Positions 48,503 through 59,284 are shown, counted from the stretch's first letter. The stretch is 64,000 nucleotides of DNA from Lepidurus packardi (GCA_023053545.1 JAKZAN010000006.1:11663412-11727411), one strand, 5' to 3'. Notes: a model not told the origin generated them from the sequence alone. Numbers and translations are program-made.

Positions 48503-51500
48503 ATGTTGGGCTCCAAGGTTCAGCAAGTATTTGTTCGTAGAGTTGGGACACAAACTGCTGCAGTGAATGCAGCGAAGCCATTTAAGTTTGACACTTTCGA
48601 AAATTGTCAATTGGTCTACGGGAATAAGGATACGAAAGCTTTGCTACGTGCGTACGTCGTCCTGAAGTTATGCTCTGCGGATGTTATAGTTCAGAACAGT
48701 CTCCAGGTATTGGATTCCATTGTCTCTTGATCAGTCCTAAAAATTTAACGTTACTGGTCTTGAAAATGCCTTTTTTTAATTACAGTTGTTGGAAGCTGGA
48801 AAATATGTATTGGGCAAGTCCTTGCTGGAAAAGTTGTTGCGACCTACGTTATATGCTCAGTTTGTTGGTAAATTTATATTTATTGTGTTAAAGATTTTTA
48901 AAGGATTTGAAGCAAGTTGTATCAAGAATCAAAATATTAGCGAAACCCGAATCGGCTTGGGTTGTCACTGAGTAATCTGTGCCGCACTTCTTGCATATAA
49001 CTTTAAACTTCAAGTCGTTCGTTGAGTGACTGCGAGGCACCTTGAACTAATGGTAAACGGAGACTATCTATCGTTTAATTAAGGGGTTCTCAAATTTTTC
49101 GTTCGCGGCGCCCCTCGGAACATATCCCCAGCTCGCGCGGCGCACCTTAGAACATAGGCCTTTATAATTGCTGCATCTATGAAATTATATGAATCTTTCG
49201 CGGCGCCCCTGCAAGCCTACCGCGGCGCCCCAGGGCGCCGCTGCACATAGTTTGAGAAGCTCTGGGTTAACTGTTCCACATTGAAACCAGATTCTGACAG
49301 ATTCAGATTGCTTGTCATAACCGCTCCTAAAGTCCCCAAAGCACTCGTCAAAAAATAGATATGGATAAAAACAACAGAAGTCAGGGAACATCCACAATTG
49401 AAGCAATCAGTCCTGTAATATTCAGGAAACTATGTATACGCACGAATCTCACAGACGCATTGAAACGGAATTTGAAATGTCTTAAATTTAAGCTCGGAAT
49501 AGTTCTCGCAGTCTTAACATAAAGACGTTAGTCATTTGAATATTTTCTCATTATTCACTAAAATGCACTTAGATTCACCCTGGTTTTTAGTCAGCGAGGT
49601 TAGATTTCTTCCGTTGACGTATGACCAACTAAAAGTTTCCTGAAAACTTCGTTGAAATGGTGTCTTTATATACCCTTGTTTAATTGCTGAAAGTCATGAT
49701 TGTTATTTGGTCTAAGGTGTACCTCGAGAACTCATCTACTTTATAATCCGGGTTTTACCTTGAATTCGAGAAGATAATGTAAAAGAAATTAGAAATTATA
49801 GGAACCCCTAAGCAAACGGTTCTCTTCCCTGAAGTAGTAGTTTTTTTAATTTAAAAAAGCAAAGTGACAGTGAAACTCGCCAAACAAACCACCAGCGCCA
49901 AATGTCATGAAATTCTTACCCCTTCATGTTTCCAGTTCGCCAAATTTAAGAAATCGTCAAATTAAACCGATACCGCTTTTAGTACGTTTAAATATAGAAC
50001 GGAGGACTTGAATAGGACTTGAGCTGGTCTTAGACATAATTTTCAATGACTTGGTCTTGAAGCGTACGTTTTTAACCTTTTCAAGTTTTCTTTTATCACG
50101 TAAAATATGTCTTAGTATTTGACAGGTCTTTAGATATTCATTTTATTCCAGCTGTAGCTGTGTACAGCCGATCGTGTACGAATATTTTAAAGTGGTACGA
50201 GGACATTCCAAAAGTAAATTTTTTAAAAGCTACTCGCAGTTTACAGGAAAGACTATTCAACAACAGCGAACACTACAAGAAATAAGCATAATGATTTGGC
50301 TGGTTTTTGTTTTCGAGAGTAGTTTCGACTTTTTCATAACGAATTCGCAAGCTCGTCCTATGTATATGACGCGTTTTCGAATGATTTTTTCCTCTGGATA
50401 TGTAAGTTAGTTGTGAAGTACTAAGGACCTAATAACCCATAATTTCTGTGTGTATATTGAATGCCATAACTTAGCCCCAAAGTGGGAAATAAAGTAATAT
50501 TACCTTCAGTTTATTTCTGTGGGCTTTAGTTCCTGGTGTCTGTTGGAAATATCTCCCAAGCAGGTAATGAACAATGCATCCCTTTGTTGGTTTTGAAATT
50601 GCAGAATTATGAAACCGCAAAGAAAGTTGTTGTATTTACACCGAGATTATATACGCTCTCTATGGCGGATGTTAGAGATTATATTTAAAGGATACGAAGT
50701 CAATTGTAGCAACTTAATTTTTTAACAGACATCGCCTGTTAGTGTTCGTTAACTATCACAATAAAAAGCACTATAAATACAAAAAAGTGTTTGTGAATAC
50801 TAAGTGGCTTTCTTTAATAGGAGGAGAGAACTTGAAGGAATTACGGGAATCCTTTGCGAGTTTGGCCCTTGACGGGCTAAGGTTAATGGTCTTGCCTTCT
50901 TTGGAAGAAGATGTGGGTCAAAAAGCTGAAAATATTTACGATAAGACAAAGTATGATGCTAATACTGAGACGACGTTAACCTTAGCGAAAGCGACGGCCG
51001 AATTGGGAGGACCACGTTCATGCCTACAGACCAAAATCACAGCTATAATTCCAGCTGATATTCTCGTAAGTTTTGTGAAAGTAAAAGTTCATTGACAGAT
51101 TGTCTGATTTCGCCTGAAACTCCAAGCTCAATGGAACCTTTATTAATTGCTTACTTTGAATCTACGTACATGTAGCTCTTTCTCAATTTCTAACTGCATT
51201 CCTGATTTCTGTCTTAAGGTAAGAATTGCTGCAGCTTATAACACTACTGAGGATAATTTGCATGCTGTAGCATCGTTAGCGGAGACCTTAACCGGAGGAA
51301 GAGCTGTCAACTTGCCGAAATTGTCCACGACTGACTTGGCAGTACTGAACGAGGGCCTAGAGCGCTATACAGCGATTGGTAAGCGACTTTTCTTACACAA
51401 AACCGTAAAAATAATCGTCTTATGGTTTAAAAACTATTTCAAAGTAACGATCTATTGGGCTAGGCGAAGCTGCTGTGGAGAAAAACCTCCGTCTGTTAGT

Positions 51501-52344
51501 CGATGGGGAATACACGTACTTAAATCCGGCGATTTCTTTAATGGCTATGGCGCTGGCAGCTGCATTTAACCATCAGCGACCTGTTGTATGGAACACTTAC
51601 CAGTGCTATCTTCGAGTAACTAATTATTATTAAAGATGTAGTTCTTTTAAAGTTTTCATTTATTGACGTGTTAGAATGCGTACACCAAAATTTTGAGCGA
51701 ATTGGAGATTGCAAAGAAGTTGGGAGTTAAGTTTGGAGCTAAGGTCGTGCGAGGAGCTTACTTGGAGAGAGAAAGACAACTGGCTAAAGCTGGTGGTTAT
51801 ACTGATCCTACTAATCCTACGTACGAAGCCACAAGTGTCATGTACGACAGGTAAACAAACGATGTTGTTTAAAGGAGAGAGATAGAATGAGTTTAGGTTA
51901 ATAAATGAAATGGTTAATTAGGGTAGTTCGTCGAATGATGAGCGAAGTACGAGGAGGACTTGACTCTGATTGTCATATGATTGTAGCTTCCCATAACGAA
52001 ATTTCTGTTATACGAGCAATGGAAGCAATGCAAGAGCTGGGTATTAAACCCGAAGATGATACGGTTGTTTTTGGACAGATTTACGGCATGGCAGACCATA
52101 TTTCCACCACACTAAGTCTTTATACCAAACTTTCTTATATCTGAAGTACTATAACCTGGTATTATTCTCCTTAGGTCGATCCGGGTATGTGGTTTATAAA
52201 TCGGTACCATTTGGGCAACTTGGACAAGTGTTGCCATACCTTTCACGCCGAGCGATTGAAAACAAAGCGGTTTTGCAAGGGAGCCGGAGAGATTTGACTT
52301 TACTACGTCAAGCTATTAAAAATAGATTATTGGGTCGAGTTTGA
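48503..52344 (+). CDS. PRODH: Proline dehydrogenase, mitochondrial
   Basis: Eight exons join in phase: 48503-48706, 48786-48867, 50821-51065, 51219-51378, 51464-51615, 51675-51850, 51922-52115, 52175-52344, giving 460 residues. The enzyme oxidises proline to pyrroline-5-carboxylate with FAD and passes electrons to the respiratory chain. Family matches: FDTFENCQLVYGNKDTKALL and TLYAQFVGGEN; then LRLLVDGEYTYLNPAIS, WNTYQCYLR, FGAKVVRGAYLERER, NPTYEAT, VASHNE, FGQIYGMADHIS and YVVYKSVPFG, with LPYLSRRAIEN near the end. These include the barrel residues that hold FAD and substrate. The start ATG at 48503 gives a basic, Ser-poor leader (MLGSKVQQVFVRRVGTQ) suited to mitochondrial import. The protein is shorter than human PRODH (600), mainly from a reduced middle region. 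Fly orthologue is slgA; a PRODH2-like identity is not excluded. It starts 278 bases after the DNA2 stop. Confidence 0.95.
48868..50820. other. PRODH intron 2
   Basis: A 1.95-kb intron holding the hAT element. The protein alignment is continuous across it (QFV-GGEN), so no exon seems to be missing inside. Confidence 0.75.
49082..49265. mobile_element. hAT-type non-autonomous element in PRODH intron 2
   Basis: The ends read AAGGGGTTCTCAAATTT and AGTTTGAGAAGCTCTG, an imperfect inverted pair with the TTCTCAAA core seen in many hAT (Charlie-like) elements. The interior carries repeated GCGGCGCCCC blocks. The flanks GTTTAATT and GGTTAACT agree at 6 of 8 positions, which is consistent with an eroded 8-bp target duplication. 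Confidence 0.75.
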
Positions 52345-53170
52345 TGATCAAGCTTGGGAGACTTGAAAATGCACTGTTTTAATAATATCTGAATTATTTT
52401 TAGATAAGTTGGCGGAAAGCTTCTTTTATTTTCTATGCAAGAGTTAAAATGTCTTTCTCGATCAAGAACAAACAAATATAGCAGCAAATGATATTACGAC
52501 TACGAATCAACTCCTTGTAGTCATTTTGCCAACTATATCATTACTACATGGTGTAAACTCTTTCCTTAATCCAGATCAGCAAATTCTTCCTATGGAAAAT
52601 TACTACCGTAGCTAATGCCAAGTGTCTCTCGTCAACCCTCGATCCCTATGACACAAGTGGGTTTCTGTTTTTTTTCCGGCATATTCGTTATTTTAATGCA
52701 TTCTTTTTAACTTGGATATTATACAATGGTTGCAATAACGTCTGCTTAATGATTGCTCACCCTTAAAACTTAAAAGAGAAAAAATAAAATAAACCTAAAC
52801 AGGCAAAGTGGGGCTAGACGAGAAAACGTTGTCCGTAAAATGAACCTTCCGTTTGACCTCTGGATCAGCTATTCCCCCGTTCTGGGACTAGTTCAGATAG
52901 CTTAAAAGTTAACGGACAATTGCGCCCGGCTAACCTAGGTGCAAGAACTCGCGCTTGAATTTACAAATTTACAATGTCTGGTTACAAGCTTTATGATCAA
53001 AAGAATATCATAAGTTTCGTACTGCTTTTTGAAAGACATAATAGTTGTTACACTCTGTTACCCTGAGGAATTTCCGAACAACTTTTTGCGAAAACCAATA
53101 GGTTTTATGCAAAAATGCATTGACAGTAAATTTAAGCATAGTAGCTGGTGTAAATCTCACACACCATTTT
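52345..53170. other. Intergenic downstream of PRODH
   Basis: AT-rich sequence with no supported coding frame, between the PRODH stop and the first mitochondrial insertion. It includes the PRODH 3' UTR. Confidence 0.6.
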
Positions 53171-53174
53171 TTCC

Positions 53175-53705
53175 GTGCATAATAAATAATCTCTAATTAA
53201 AAAACTTACTTCTAAAAATAATAAAAGGAAAAACACCACAAATAAAAGTATATTATTACTAAATGTGTGTTGAAGCTTGTAACTTCTCATCAACATTAAG
53301 AACAATAATCAAACTAATAATAAAACAAGAACATAAGAAACCATATTAAAAGATATCTCAAAGAAAAGCAATCCTCCCACATTTACATCTATAACTCACC
53401 AATATAAACATAATACCAAGATTCTTAAAATTGTATTCACTCAACACCGAACTAAAATCACATGGATAAAAAACAATGTTATTAATACAATTTTTAACAT
53501 TGTAAAGTAATAAATGAATTAAAATAATCACTCCCGTGAGAGCGTACAATTGAAATCAAAACAGCTAGTCCTGATGCTGCTTGACAAACCATAAGAACTA
53601 AATACACTAAAATAAAATTTATATCCCAACAAAACAAATATATTAGATATTAAAAAAAATTGCCCTAATATTATCCCTTCTAATCTTATTAAAACAGCCA
53701 AAAGG
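53175..53705 (-). pseudogene. Nuclear mitochondrial insertion: ND4L and start of ND4
   Basis: On the minus strand the right part reads LMSLEGMMLGQFFLMS with the mitochondrial code, then, after a frame change, VCQAASGLAVLISIVRSHGSDYF. These are the middle and C-terminus of ND4L. ND4L ends LQC-stop, and its last bases overlap the ND4 start by ATGTTAA, the 7-base overlap typical of arthropod mitochondria. ND4 continues for about 100 codons up to FLISDYLL, with in-frame TGA as Trp and AGA as Ser. The nuclear code gives many stops, so this is a dead copy (NUMT). Confidence 0.9.
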
Positions 53706-54262
53706 ATTTTCTAAGGATTTTTTTATTAACTTGACATTGACACGTCCTGATGATCCCGAAGTGTAAAGGAGGCGATCGTCGGCAAAGGCAATCAGTTTGA
53801 CCCTCTTGCCTTTGATGAGATCTAGTGCGCCATCTATGTAAATAAGAAAAAGTAGCGGAGAAAGCGGTGACCCTTGTGGCACTCCTGGGAATTGGCGTGC
53901 TAGATGAGCCGTTGTGTGAGACGAATATCATTCGATCGGTCAGGAAGCTTTGGATGAGGCAGGTATAAGTGGGGTGGACTTTTTTCTTTTTAGTAATTTG
54001 TATGAGCTTTCCGTAGTCTAGGTTGTCAAAGGCACCTTTGGTGTCAAGGAGTTGATCTTGCGAGGTGATCTTGCGTTTGCTAAAACTACTCAAAACTGAA
54101 TTGGTCAAAGTGATGAGAGCGTCTGTAGTTGAACGGTTAGGCCGGAAGCCCCATTGTGCGTTGGAGAGTAGGTTTCCTCCCTCTATGTGAGCTGAAAGCC
54201 TTTTTGATATGGCCTTCTCCAGTATTTTGCCTAGTATTGGTAGTAGAGCTATAGCACAGTAT
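53700..54262 (-). pseudogene. Non-LTR retrotransposon (LINE) reverse transcriptase fragment
   Basis: On the minus strand, in order: LGKILEKAISKRLS, QWGFRPNRSTTDAL, LDTKGAFDNLDYGKL, GVPQGSPLSPLLFLIYID and FADDRLLY. These are RT motifs of a Jockey/R1-type LINE. The catalytic FADD is present, but a frameshift lies between the palm parts, near 53890-53910. Both ends are missing: it breaks into ND4L-like sequence at about 53700 and into the dispersed repeat at about 54262. Not functional. Confidence 0.9.
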
Positions 54263-54792
54263 AGAAATTTACAAGTTTAGAAGAAAAAAAAGTTTAGAAG
54301 GAAGAAGAAGTATAGAAGTTTACATGGTAACAGGGGTATCCTTCCAATGTTAAGGTTTTCTGACAAATCTCTTGGTCCCAAGAGGATGTGAGGGTACGAA
54401 GGCTTATATGGGGGATGGATTCCCAGACTGTGTAGGCATTCCCATGTAGGCATTCCTAATCTACTAGAAAAAGGGTTCGAGAAGAGAACAAAACATTCAG
54501 AAAACGGGGGACTGGTGACCTTTCTCTCGGGCACTCTAGGGAGTTTTGGGCTGACGTAGGGTCCTACCGGCAGCGCGCGCATTTGAAAGTGTTTTCGGAA
54601 AAAAAACAGTTGATTTCTAGTTGATTATTTTTTTTATGTTCGTTCGAGTTAGGATTTACTATACACTTAAAGACGTAAATGTAGCTGTTGCAGAAAGAGC
54701 CGTAGTTAAACATGTTAAGAAAAATACTAAACTTGCAAAAGTTAGTAACATTTAGGAATAGTTGTAAAGTACCAATGTAATGGATAACTCGT
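54263..54792 (-). repeat. Dispersed repeat, copy 2, plus adjoining 200-bp unit
   Basis: It contains the family core (GGTAACAGGGGTATCCTTCC, GTCCCAAGAGGATGTGAGGG, AACGGGGGACTGGTGACC). It then continues with about 220 bp (TTCGTTCGAGTTAGGATTT, GCAGAAAGAGCCGTAGTTAA) that is nearly identical to the copy at 59.3-59.8 kb. The left part carries a small local rearrangement with repeated TTTAGAAG. Confidence 0.9.
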
Positions 54793-54794
54793 AT

Positions 54795-54905
54795 ATAGAT
54801 ATACTATACTCATATATATATATATAGATATACTATACTCGTATACTCGTATATACATGGGTATTTATAGTATATGGGGTTAAACCTGTATACTATACTA
54901 TAAAA
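54795..54905. repeat. TATA/ACTATACTC low-complexity repeats
   Basis: Irregular repeats of ATAGATATACTATACTCATA and CGTATACTCGTATA, with a short (TA)n. No further meaning is seen. Confidence 0.8.
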
Positions 54906-55035
54906 CACCTATGTATGGGTTGAAAAATAAACTGCCTCCTCGTGGTGCAACTGGGCAACTGGGTAACGCGAAATAGTCTAGAATGTGTATACGTGTTGTG
55001 CTTTGACCTAGTTCATTCATCTTTTATTTTAAGCT

Positions 55036-55262
55036 CACATACACAGTATAAAGGTTTACACAGTATGGTAACTGGGGGTATTTTCGAATGTAAAGGGATT
55101 AAGACTATTTTCTCGGTCTCAAGAGGATGTGGGGGTAACAAGGAACATAGGAGGGATGGATTCACAGACTTGCCCATCCTACCCCAGAAGTAGGCATTCC
55201 AAATCTACTACAAGAAGGGTTCGAAAAGAGAACAAAACATTCACAAAACGGGGGACGTGTTA
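55036..55262 (-). repeat. Dispersed repeat, copy 3
   Basis: The core segment runs from CACAGTATAAAGGTTTACACA to AACGGGGGACGTG. It is nearly the reverse complement of copy 4 at 55.5-55.8 kb, so the two form an inverted pair about 250 bases apart. Confidence 0.9.
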
Positions 55263-55489
55263 AGAAAACGGTAAAAATCTGCTTTGAAAGAAATTGCGAG
55301 TGAGCTCTGTGAAATTTGCAACAAACTGCACGGAAGCGCAATAGCAACTGCTGACGAGTTGATGAGACGACGCTATTTATATGAAATTAAAAACAGTAGA
55401 ACGTAGCAAGTGCTTGTCTTTCTTTGCGGATTAGCAAGCGATGTGAACTGAAAGATGTTACCGTAAGACTTTAATACCAAGATCCAGCA

Positions 55490-55802
55490 TAATCATTTCC
55501 GGGAGAAAAACTTTCAAAATCGCGCAATGCTAGTCGAATCTTACGTCAGCCCCAAACTCCCTCGAGAGAAAGGTTACCAGTCCCCCGTTTTGTGAATGTT
55601 TTCTTCTCTTCTCGAAACCTTTTTCTAGTAGATTTGGAATGCCTACTTCTGGGGTAGGATGGGCAAGTCTGTGAATCCATCCCTCCTATGTTCCTTGTTA
55701 CCCCCACATCCTCTTGAGACCGAGAAAATCGTCTTAATCCCTTTACATTGGAAGATACCCCCTGTTACCATACTGTGTAAACCTTTATACTGTGCTCCAA
55801 CC
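55490..55802 (+). repeat. Dispersed repeat, copy 4
   Basis: It runs from TTTCAAAATCGCGCAATG to AAACCTTTATACTGTG and abuts the ND5 insertion at about 55803. Orientation is opposite to copies 2, 3 and 5. Confidence 0.9.
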
Positions 55803-56980
55803 TGTACCGGCCCCACTGATAGCAGACGTGAATGCACTATCACAATATTAACATCCTCATCCAAAAAATTTGATAAAACTCTGAATCTAGGAAATGTTAA
55901 TATAGAAAAATAAGCTAATCGAAGTGAATAAATAGCAGTTAAAACTGTAGAAATAAATAATAAGACTAAAATAAAACTATGTATATTATTTATTAAAGCT
56001 GATTCAATAATAGCTTCCTTAGAATGAAATCCTGCCAAAAAAGGTATTCCACATAATGCTAATTAGCTATATTAAAATAACTTCTAGTAAGTGGAAATCT
56101 AAAACTAATACCGTCTATTTTACGAATATCTTGCCCCTGCACATAAAAATAACAAAGCCTTAAATAAAGCATGTATTAATAAATGAAAAAAGCTGACAAA
56201 GGAAACCCAGCTGCTAAATAAAATATTATTACCCCGAGCTGACTTAAAGTTGACAAAGCAATAATTTTTTTGAAATCGTATTCATATAGAGCTGCCATAC
56301 CAGCCATAAATATAGTTCTAGCTGACAAACACAACAAAATATCTAATATTAAGGCTCCTACTAATATATCATAAAATCGAATCAATAAATAGACACCTGC
56401 TGTTACTAAAGTAAATGAGTGTACTAATGCTGACACAGGGGTTGGAGCAGCTGAAAACGGAATCTGAGCTCTTTTAGTTATAGCTGCTACAATAATAATA
56501 TAAGATAAAAATCTAAAAGATTGTGAATCAAATAAGCTATTTTGTTGAAAATACGCAGAAATCTGTAATCCCTCAGTACTATCCACCAAGAAATTACTAA
56601 TAAAAAAACAAACATCACCAATACGATTACATAAAGCTGTTAGTATTCCGGCTGCTGCAGATTTTCTATTTTGATAATAGATGACTAAGCCAAATTAGCA
56701 GTGTACGATGCGATAATGATGAAACCAAATAACCACCAGGTGGCAGCAATGAGGCGCCCGGATAGATGCTTGGGAGCTTCTCCTCCACCATTGAAATACG
56801 ATTACATAAAGCTGTTAGTATTCCGGCTGCTGCAGATTTTCTATTTTGATAATAGATGATTAAGACATAAGAAACTAACCCCAACCCATCTCATCCTAAT
56901 AAAATTCTAATTAAATTAGGGCTACTAATTAATAAGACTATAGTAAACACAAACCCAGCAACAATTACACTGTTAAAAAG
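55803..56980 (-). pseudogene. Nuclear mitochondrial insertion: ND5
   Basis: Read on the minus strand with the mitochondrial code: SPNL then LLGWDGLGLVSYVLIIYY (W is TGA), VDSTEGLQISAYFQ, KRAQIPFSAAPTPVSALVHS, AALYEYDFKKIIALSTLSQ, GIPFLAGFHSKEAI and FLDEDVNIVI. This is a large internal part of NADH dehydrogenase subunit 5. Stops in the nuclear code, at least one frameshift near 56070-56180 and an insertion at 56686-56870 show it is a dead copy. The orientation matches the ND4L/ND4 insertion, but the two are separated by LINE and repeat sequence. Confidence 0.92.
56616..56870. repeat. ~70-bp duplication flanking a ~110-bp insert inside the ND5 copy
   Basis: ATACGATTACATAAAGCTGT through ATAATAGATGA occurs twice (56616-56685 and 56798-56868), separated by about 110 bases of non-mitochondrial sequence (GGTGGCAGCAATGAGGCGCC is part of it). 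This looks like one insertion with a long target duplication or template switching during repair. Confidence 0.85.
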
Positions 56981-57027
56981 GGGTCCGAAAACCGCAACTT
57001 AAAGTGCTTCACTTGCTGCATACAAGC

Positions 57028-57251
57028 TGCACTTTCTGCAATGCCTGCTTCATAAAGCGCACATAGGAAAAAAGAGAGAGTAAAAAGCTGCACTTTTGGC
57101 AGCTCCAGTTTTCACCTTCTGCAGTGCCTGCTTCAGAATGCGGATACGGGGAAAAAGAGAGGAAAAGGCTGCACTTTTAGCAGTTCCGTTTTACACTTTT
57201 CTGCAGTGCTTGTTTCATAATGCGCACATAGGAAAAAAGAGAGTAAAAAAG
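57028..57251. repeat. ~83-bp tandem repeat, about three units
   Basis: Units start GCTGCACTTT and continue with TGCAGTGCCTGCTTCA and GCGCACATAGGAAAAAAGAG. The units begin near 57028, 57089 and 57168, and the first is shorter. They differ from one another by substitutions, so the array is not recent. Confidence 0.8.
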
Positions 57252-57682
57252 CTAAAAAGTAACCAAAACAAAGTAACCACGGGAAGAAATAATGGGATAC
57301 ATAAAAAAAATATAAAAAGATAAAAAAAGATATATAAAAATATATATATATATATAAAAACAAGGCAGTCTTAGCCTAATCACGTAAACGTTACATAAGT
57401 AAATAAGACTGACATTTGATAAGTTTGTTGTCATTTCTAGTGAAGTTGTAACATGATAGTTACATAGGTGTGGCAACGCTGCACACCGATTTTTCGGGGG
57501 GAAAACCAGGACAAATTTTTCACTGTTGCTGCGAAAGGCGTTTTGAAGACACGTGTTTGACCCGATTTACACTTGTTTCTGTAAATATCTTTAAATTTAT
57601 GAATCTTATTAAATATAGATTGAATATATTTGTATAGTTTTGACAGAGTTAGAAAAACCCTGCGTGCCTAAAAGTACGAAAA
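57252..57682. other. AT-rich spacer with (TA)n
   Basis: Contains A-rich and (TA)n runs at 57300-57360 and then unremarkable sequence up to the next coding-like block. No gene is supported. Confidence 0.6.
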
Positions 57683-58322
57683 ATGGTAGACGAGAACAAG
57701 CTAGTTTTTGTCGAGTTAGACCATGCGATTTCCGAGGAGACGGACGAATTCGAAGTTAAATAAAGCATAAGGAGTTCGACAATGAATCAGGTAGTTCAAG
57801 TTAGAAAAAAATTAACTAGCATTCATCACCAACTCCAATTTTAGAAGTGGCTTCTCGTCTTGTTTTAGAAATTCTTCCTCGCATGCTCATGGGGCAAAAG
57901 AAGGATAGGAACGTATGGAGACATTTATTTGACATACGAGAGGTAACTGAACGTTTCTTTGGTTGAGAAGTCTGTGTAACATTGTTTTCTCTTTTTGAAA
58001 GGAATCCGCAAACCTGCTTGATTTAGTTTCTGAAATAAAAAGGGGCCCACCTTTTATAATTGCAGTGGGATCCGACTTATCAGTAGTTGTGGATGGGAGT
58101 GAACCCATCTACATCGGTAATAGCTCAGCAGAAGCAGTAACAGTATTGATGGCGGCGTATTACGTCTTTAACATAAAATACCCCTCGTACGTGAAGCCAA
58201 CTCTATTATTTCTACAATCGGAATGCCTCGGATTTAAAGATAAGGAAACGCAAATGTGCGTTTCGCTGGTATCGTTCTTGCCTTTCCTCACAGAGGCAAA
58301 AGCATGTCTCGAAGGTCCGTAG
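57683..58322 (+). pseudogene. Broken gene of unknown family
   Basis: Three blocks can be joined at plausible splice sites: 57683-57790, 57845-57942 and 58002-58322. The first block starts with an ATG and MVDENKLVFVELDHA, but it needs a one-base shift near 57755 to connect with the rest. The second encodes ASRLVLEILPRMLMGQKK. The third encodes GPPFIIAVGSDLSVVVDG, then AVTVLMAAYYVFNIKYPS, and ends normally. I recall similar VFNIKYP-type proteins as repeated, poorly described genes in animals, but I cannot name a domain. With the frameshift it is probably inactive. Confidence 0.45.
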
Positions 58323-58334
58323 TAATCCGCCTGG

Positions 58335-58494
58335 AGTTTCTAATGTTCGTTGTTCTAATGTTTCGTAGTTTCTAATTTTCGTTGTTCTAATGTTTCGTAG
58401 TTTCTAATGTTCGTTGTTCTAATGTTTCGTAGTTTCTAATGTTCGTTGTTCTAATGTTTCGTAGTTTCTAATGTTTCGTAGTTTCTAATGTTCG
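58335..58494. repeat. 32-bp tandem repeat, 4 units plus a partial
   Basis: Unit AGTTTCTAATGTTCGTTGTT followed by CTAATGTTTCGT. Copies start at 58335, 58367, 58399 and 58431, then shortened ones at 58463 and 58480. Near-perfect identity suggests recent expansion. Confidence 0.95.
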
Positions 58495-58664
58495 TAAAAC
58501 ATCGTTGTACTGTACGTTTTGTACGTTTGTATTTTTACGCTTATGGTTTATTTGTAATTCAGCTTATTTTTTGTTGCTTGTTATTGTTTTTTGTTTTGTT
58601 GTTTGCAACACAAAATGACAAAAAAAGAAATAAATGAATTTCACTTACTGCACATTAAGATTTA

Positions 58665-58850
58665 CGTTATTGAAGCCCGAGTACTTCTAGAAGTAGAGTT
58701 TCCGAAGTGCACTTTTCGAAGCCCAACGACTTCAGAAAGTGAAGATTTCAAACTGCAATTTTAGAAGCCAGACGGCTTCTAAAACTACAGATTCGAAGGT
58801 TCACTTTTAGAAGCTCGACGACTTCTAAAAGTGCAGTTCGGAAGCTGCTG
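58665..58850. repeat. 46-bp hairpin tandem array
   Basis: GAAGCC/GAAGCT starts at 58672, 58718, 58764 and 58810, exactly 46 bases apart each time. Each unit contains an inverted repeat such as CTTTTAGAAGC and GACTTCTAAAAG around a CTCGAC loop. The hairpin arms have held their pairing better than the spacers between units. Confidence 0.88.
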
Positions 58851-59095
58851 TTATTAGGAGAGTGCTGCAGTCGGAAAAAACTGAGAAGAAAACACTGCAC
58901 TTTCGTTTACCCGTTTTTCGTGGACGTTTTTCTCCACAAATCGCAGAAGTTTTCTAACAGTGTATATGTTACCGAAGGATCCACAGTTACTTAGCCTTGC
59001 GTATTAGGCTAGACCTGGGCCCAAACTTCAAAGTAACCTAACAAGTTTGCTTAACTTTTCTTTCGTTCTATAACATTGACTCTGCTGCTTAAAAA
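58851..59095. other. Spacer, nothing supported
   Basis: Short sequence between the hairpin array and the THAP fragment, with no recognisable element. Confidence 0.5.
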
Positions 59096-59284
59096 ATAGG
59101 TTACCAAGAACACTGTTATCTGTTCTGACCATTACGTCGCCGAAGATTTTTTCTGTTATGACCCTCCATCGGGAAGACGTGAGCTGAAACCAGGTGCTCT
59201 ACCTTTTGCTTTGGAACTTAAACCAAAAGCGAAGAAAAGAAAAGAAAAAGAAAGTCGCACCATTTTGTTCCTGTTAAGGCCATC
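59096..59284 (+). pseudogene. C-terminal half of a THAP zinc-finger domain
   Basis: The frame reads TKNTVICSDHYVAEDFF, then LKPGALPFALELKPKAKK. The CxxH pair in ICSDHY, the phenylalanine after it and the LKPGALPF box match the second half of the THAP DNA-binding domain. The first half (C2 part and the invariant Trp/Pro) is not seen upstream without an unknown intron. The frame is cut at 59285 by copy 5 of the dispersed repeat. THAP domains occur in P-element-type transposases and in host factors. With the broken gene just upstream it may be one disrupted locus. Confidence 0.65.

Noticed and set aside
50174..50410. 78-codon frame in PRODH intron 2
   Set aside because: No domain or splice partner, and the PRODH alignment is complete without it.
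58672..58850. CRISPR array
   Set aside because: Regular spacing was noted, but units are themselves hairpins with similar spacers, there are only four, and the genome is eukaryotic.
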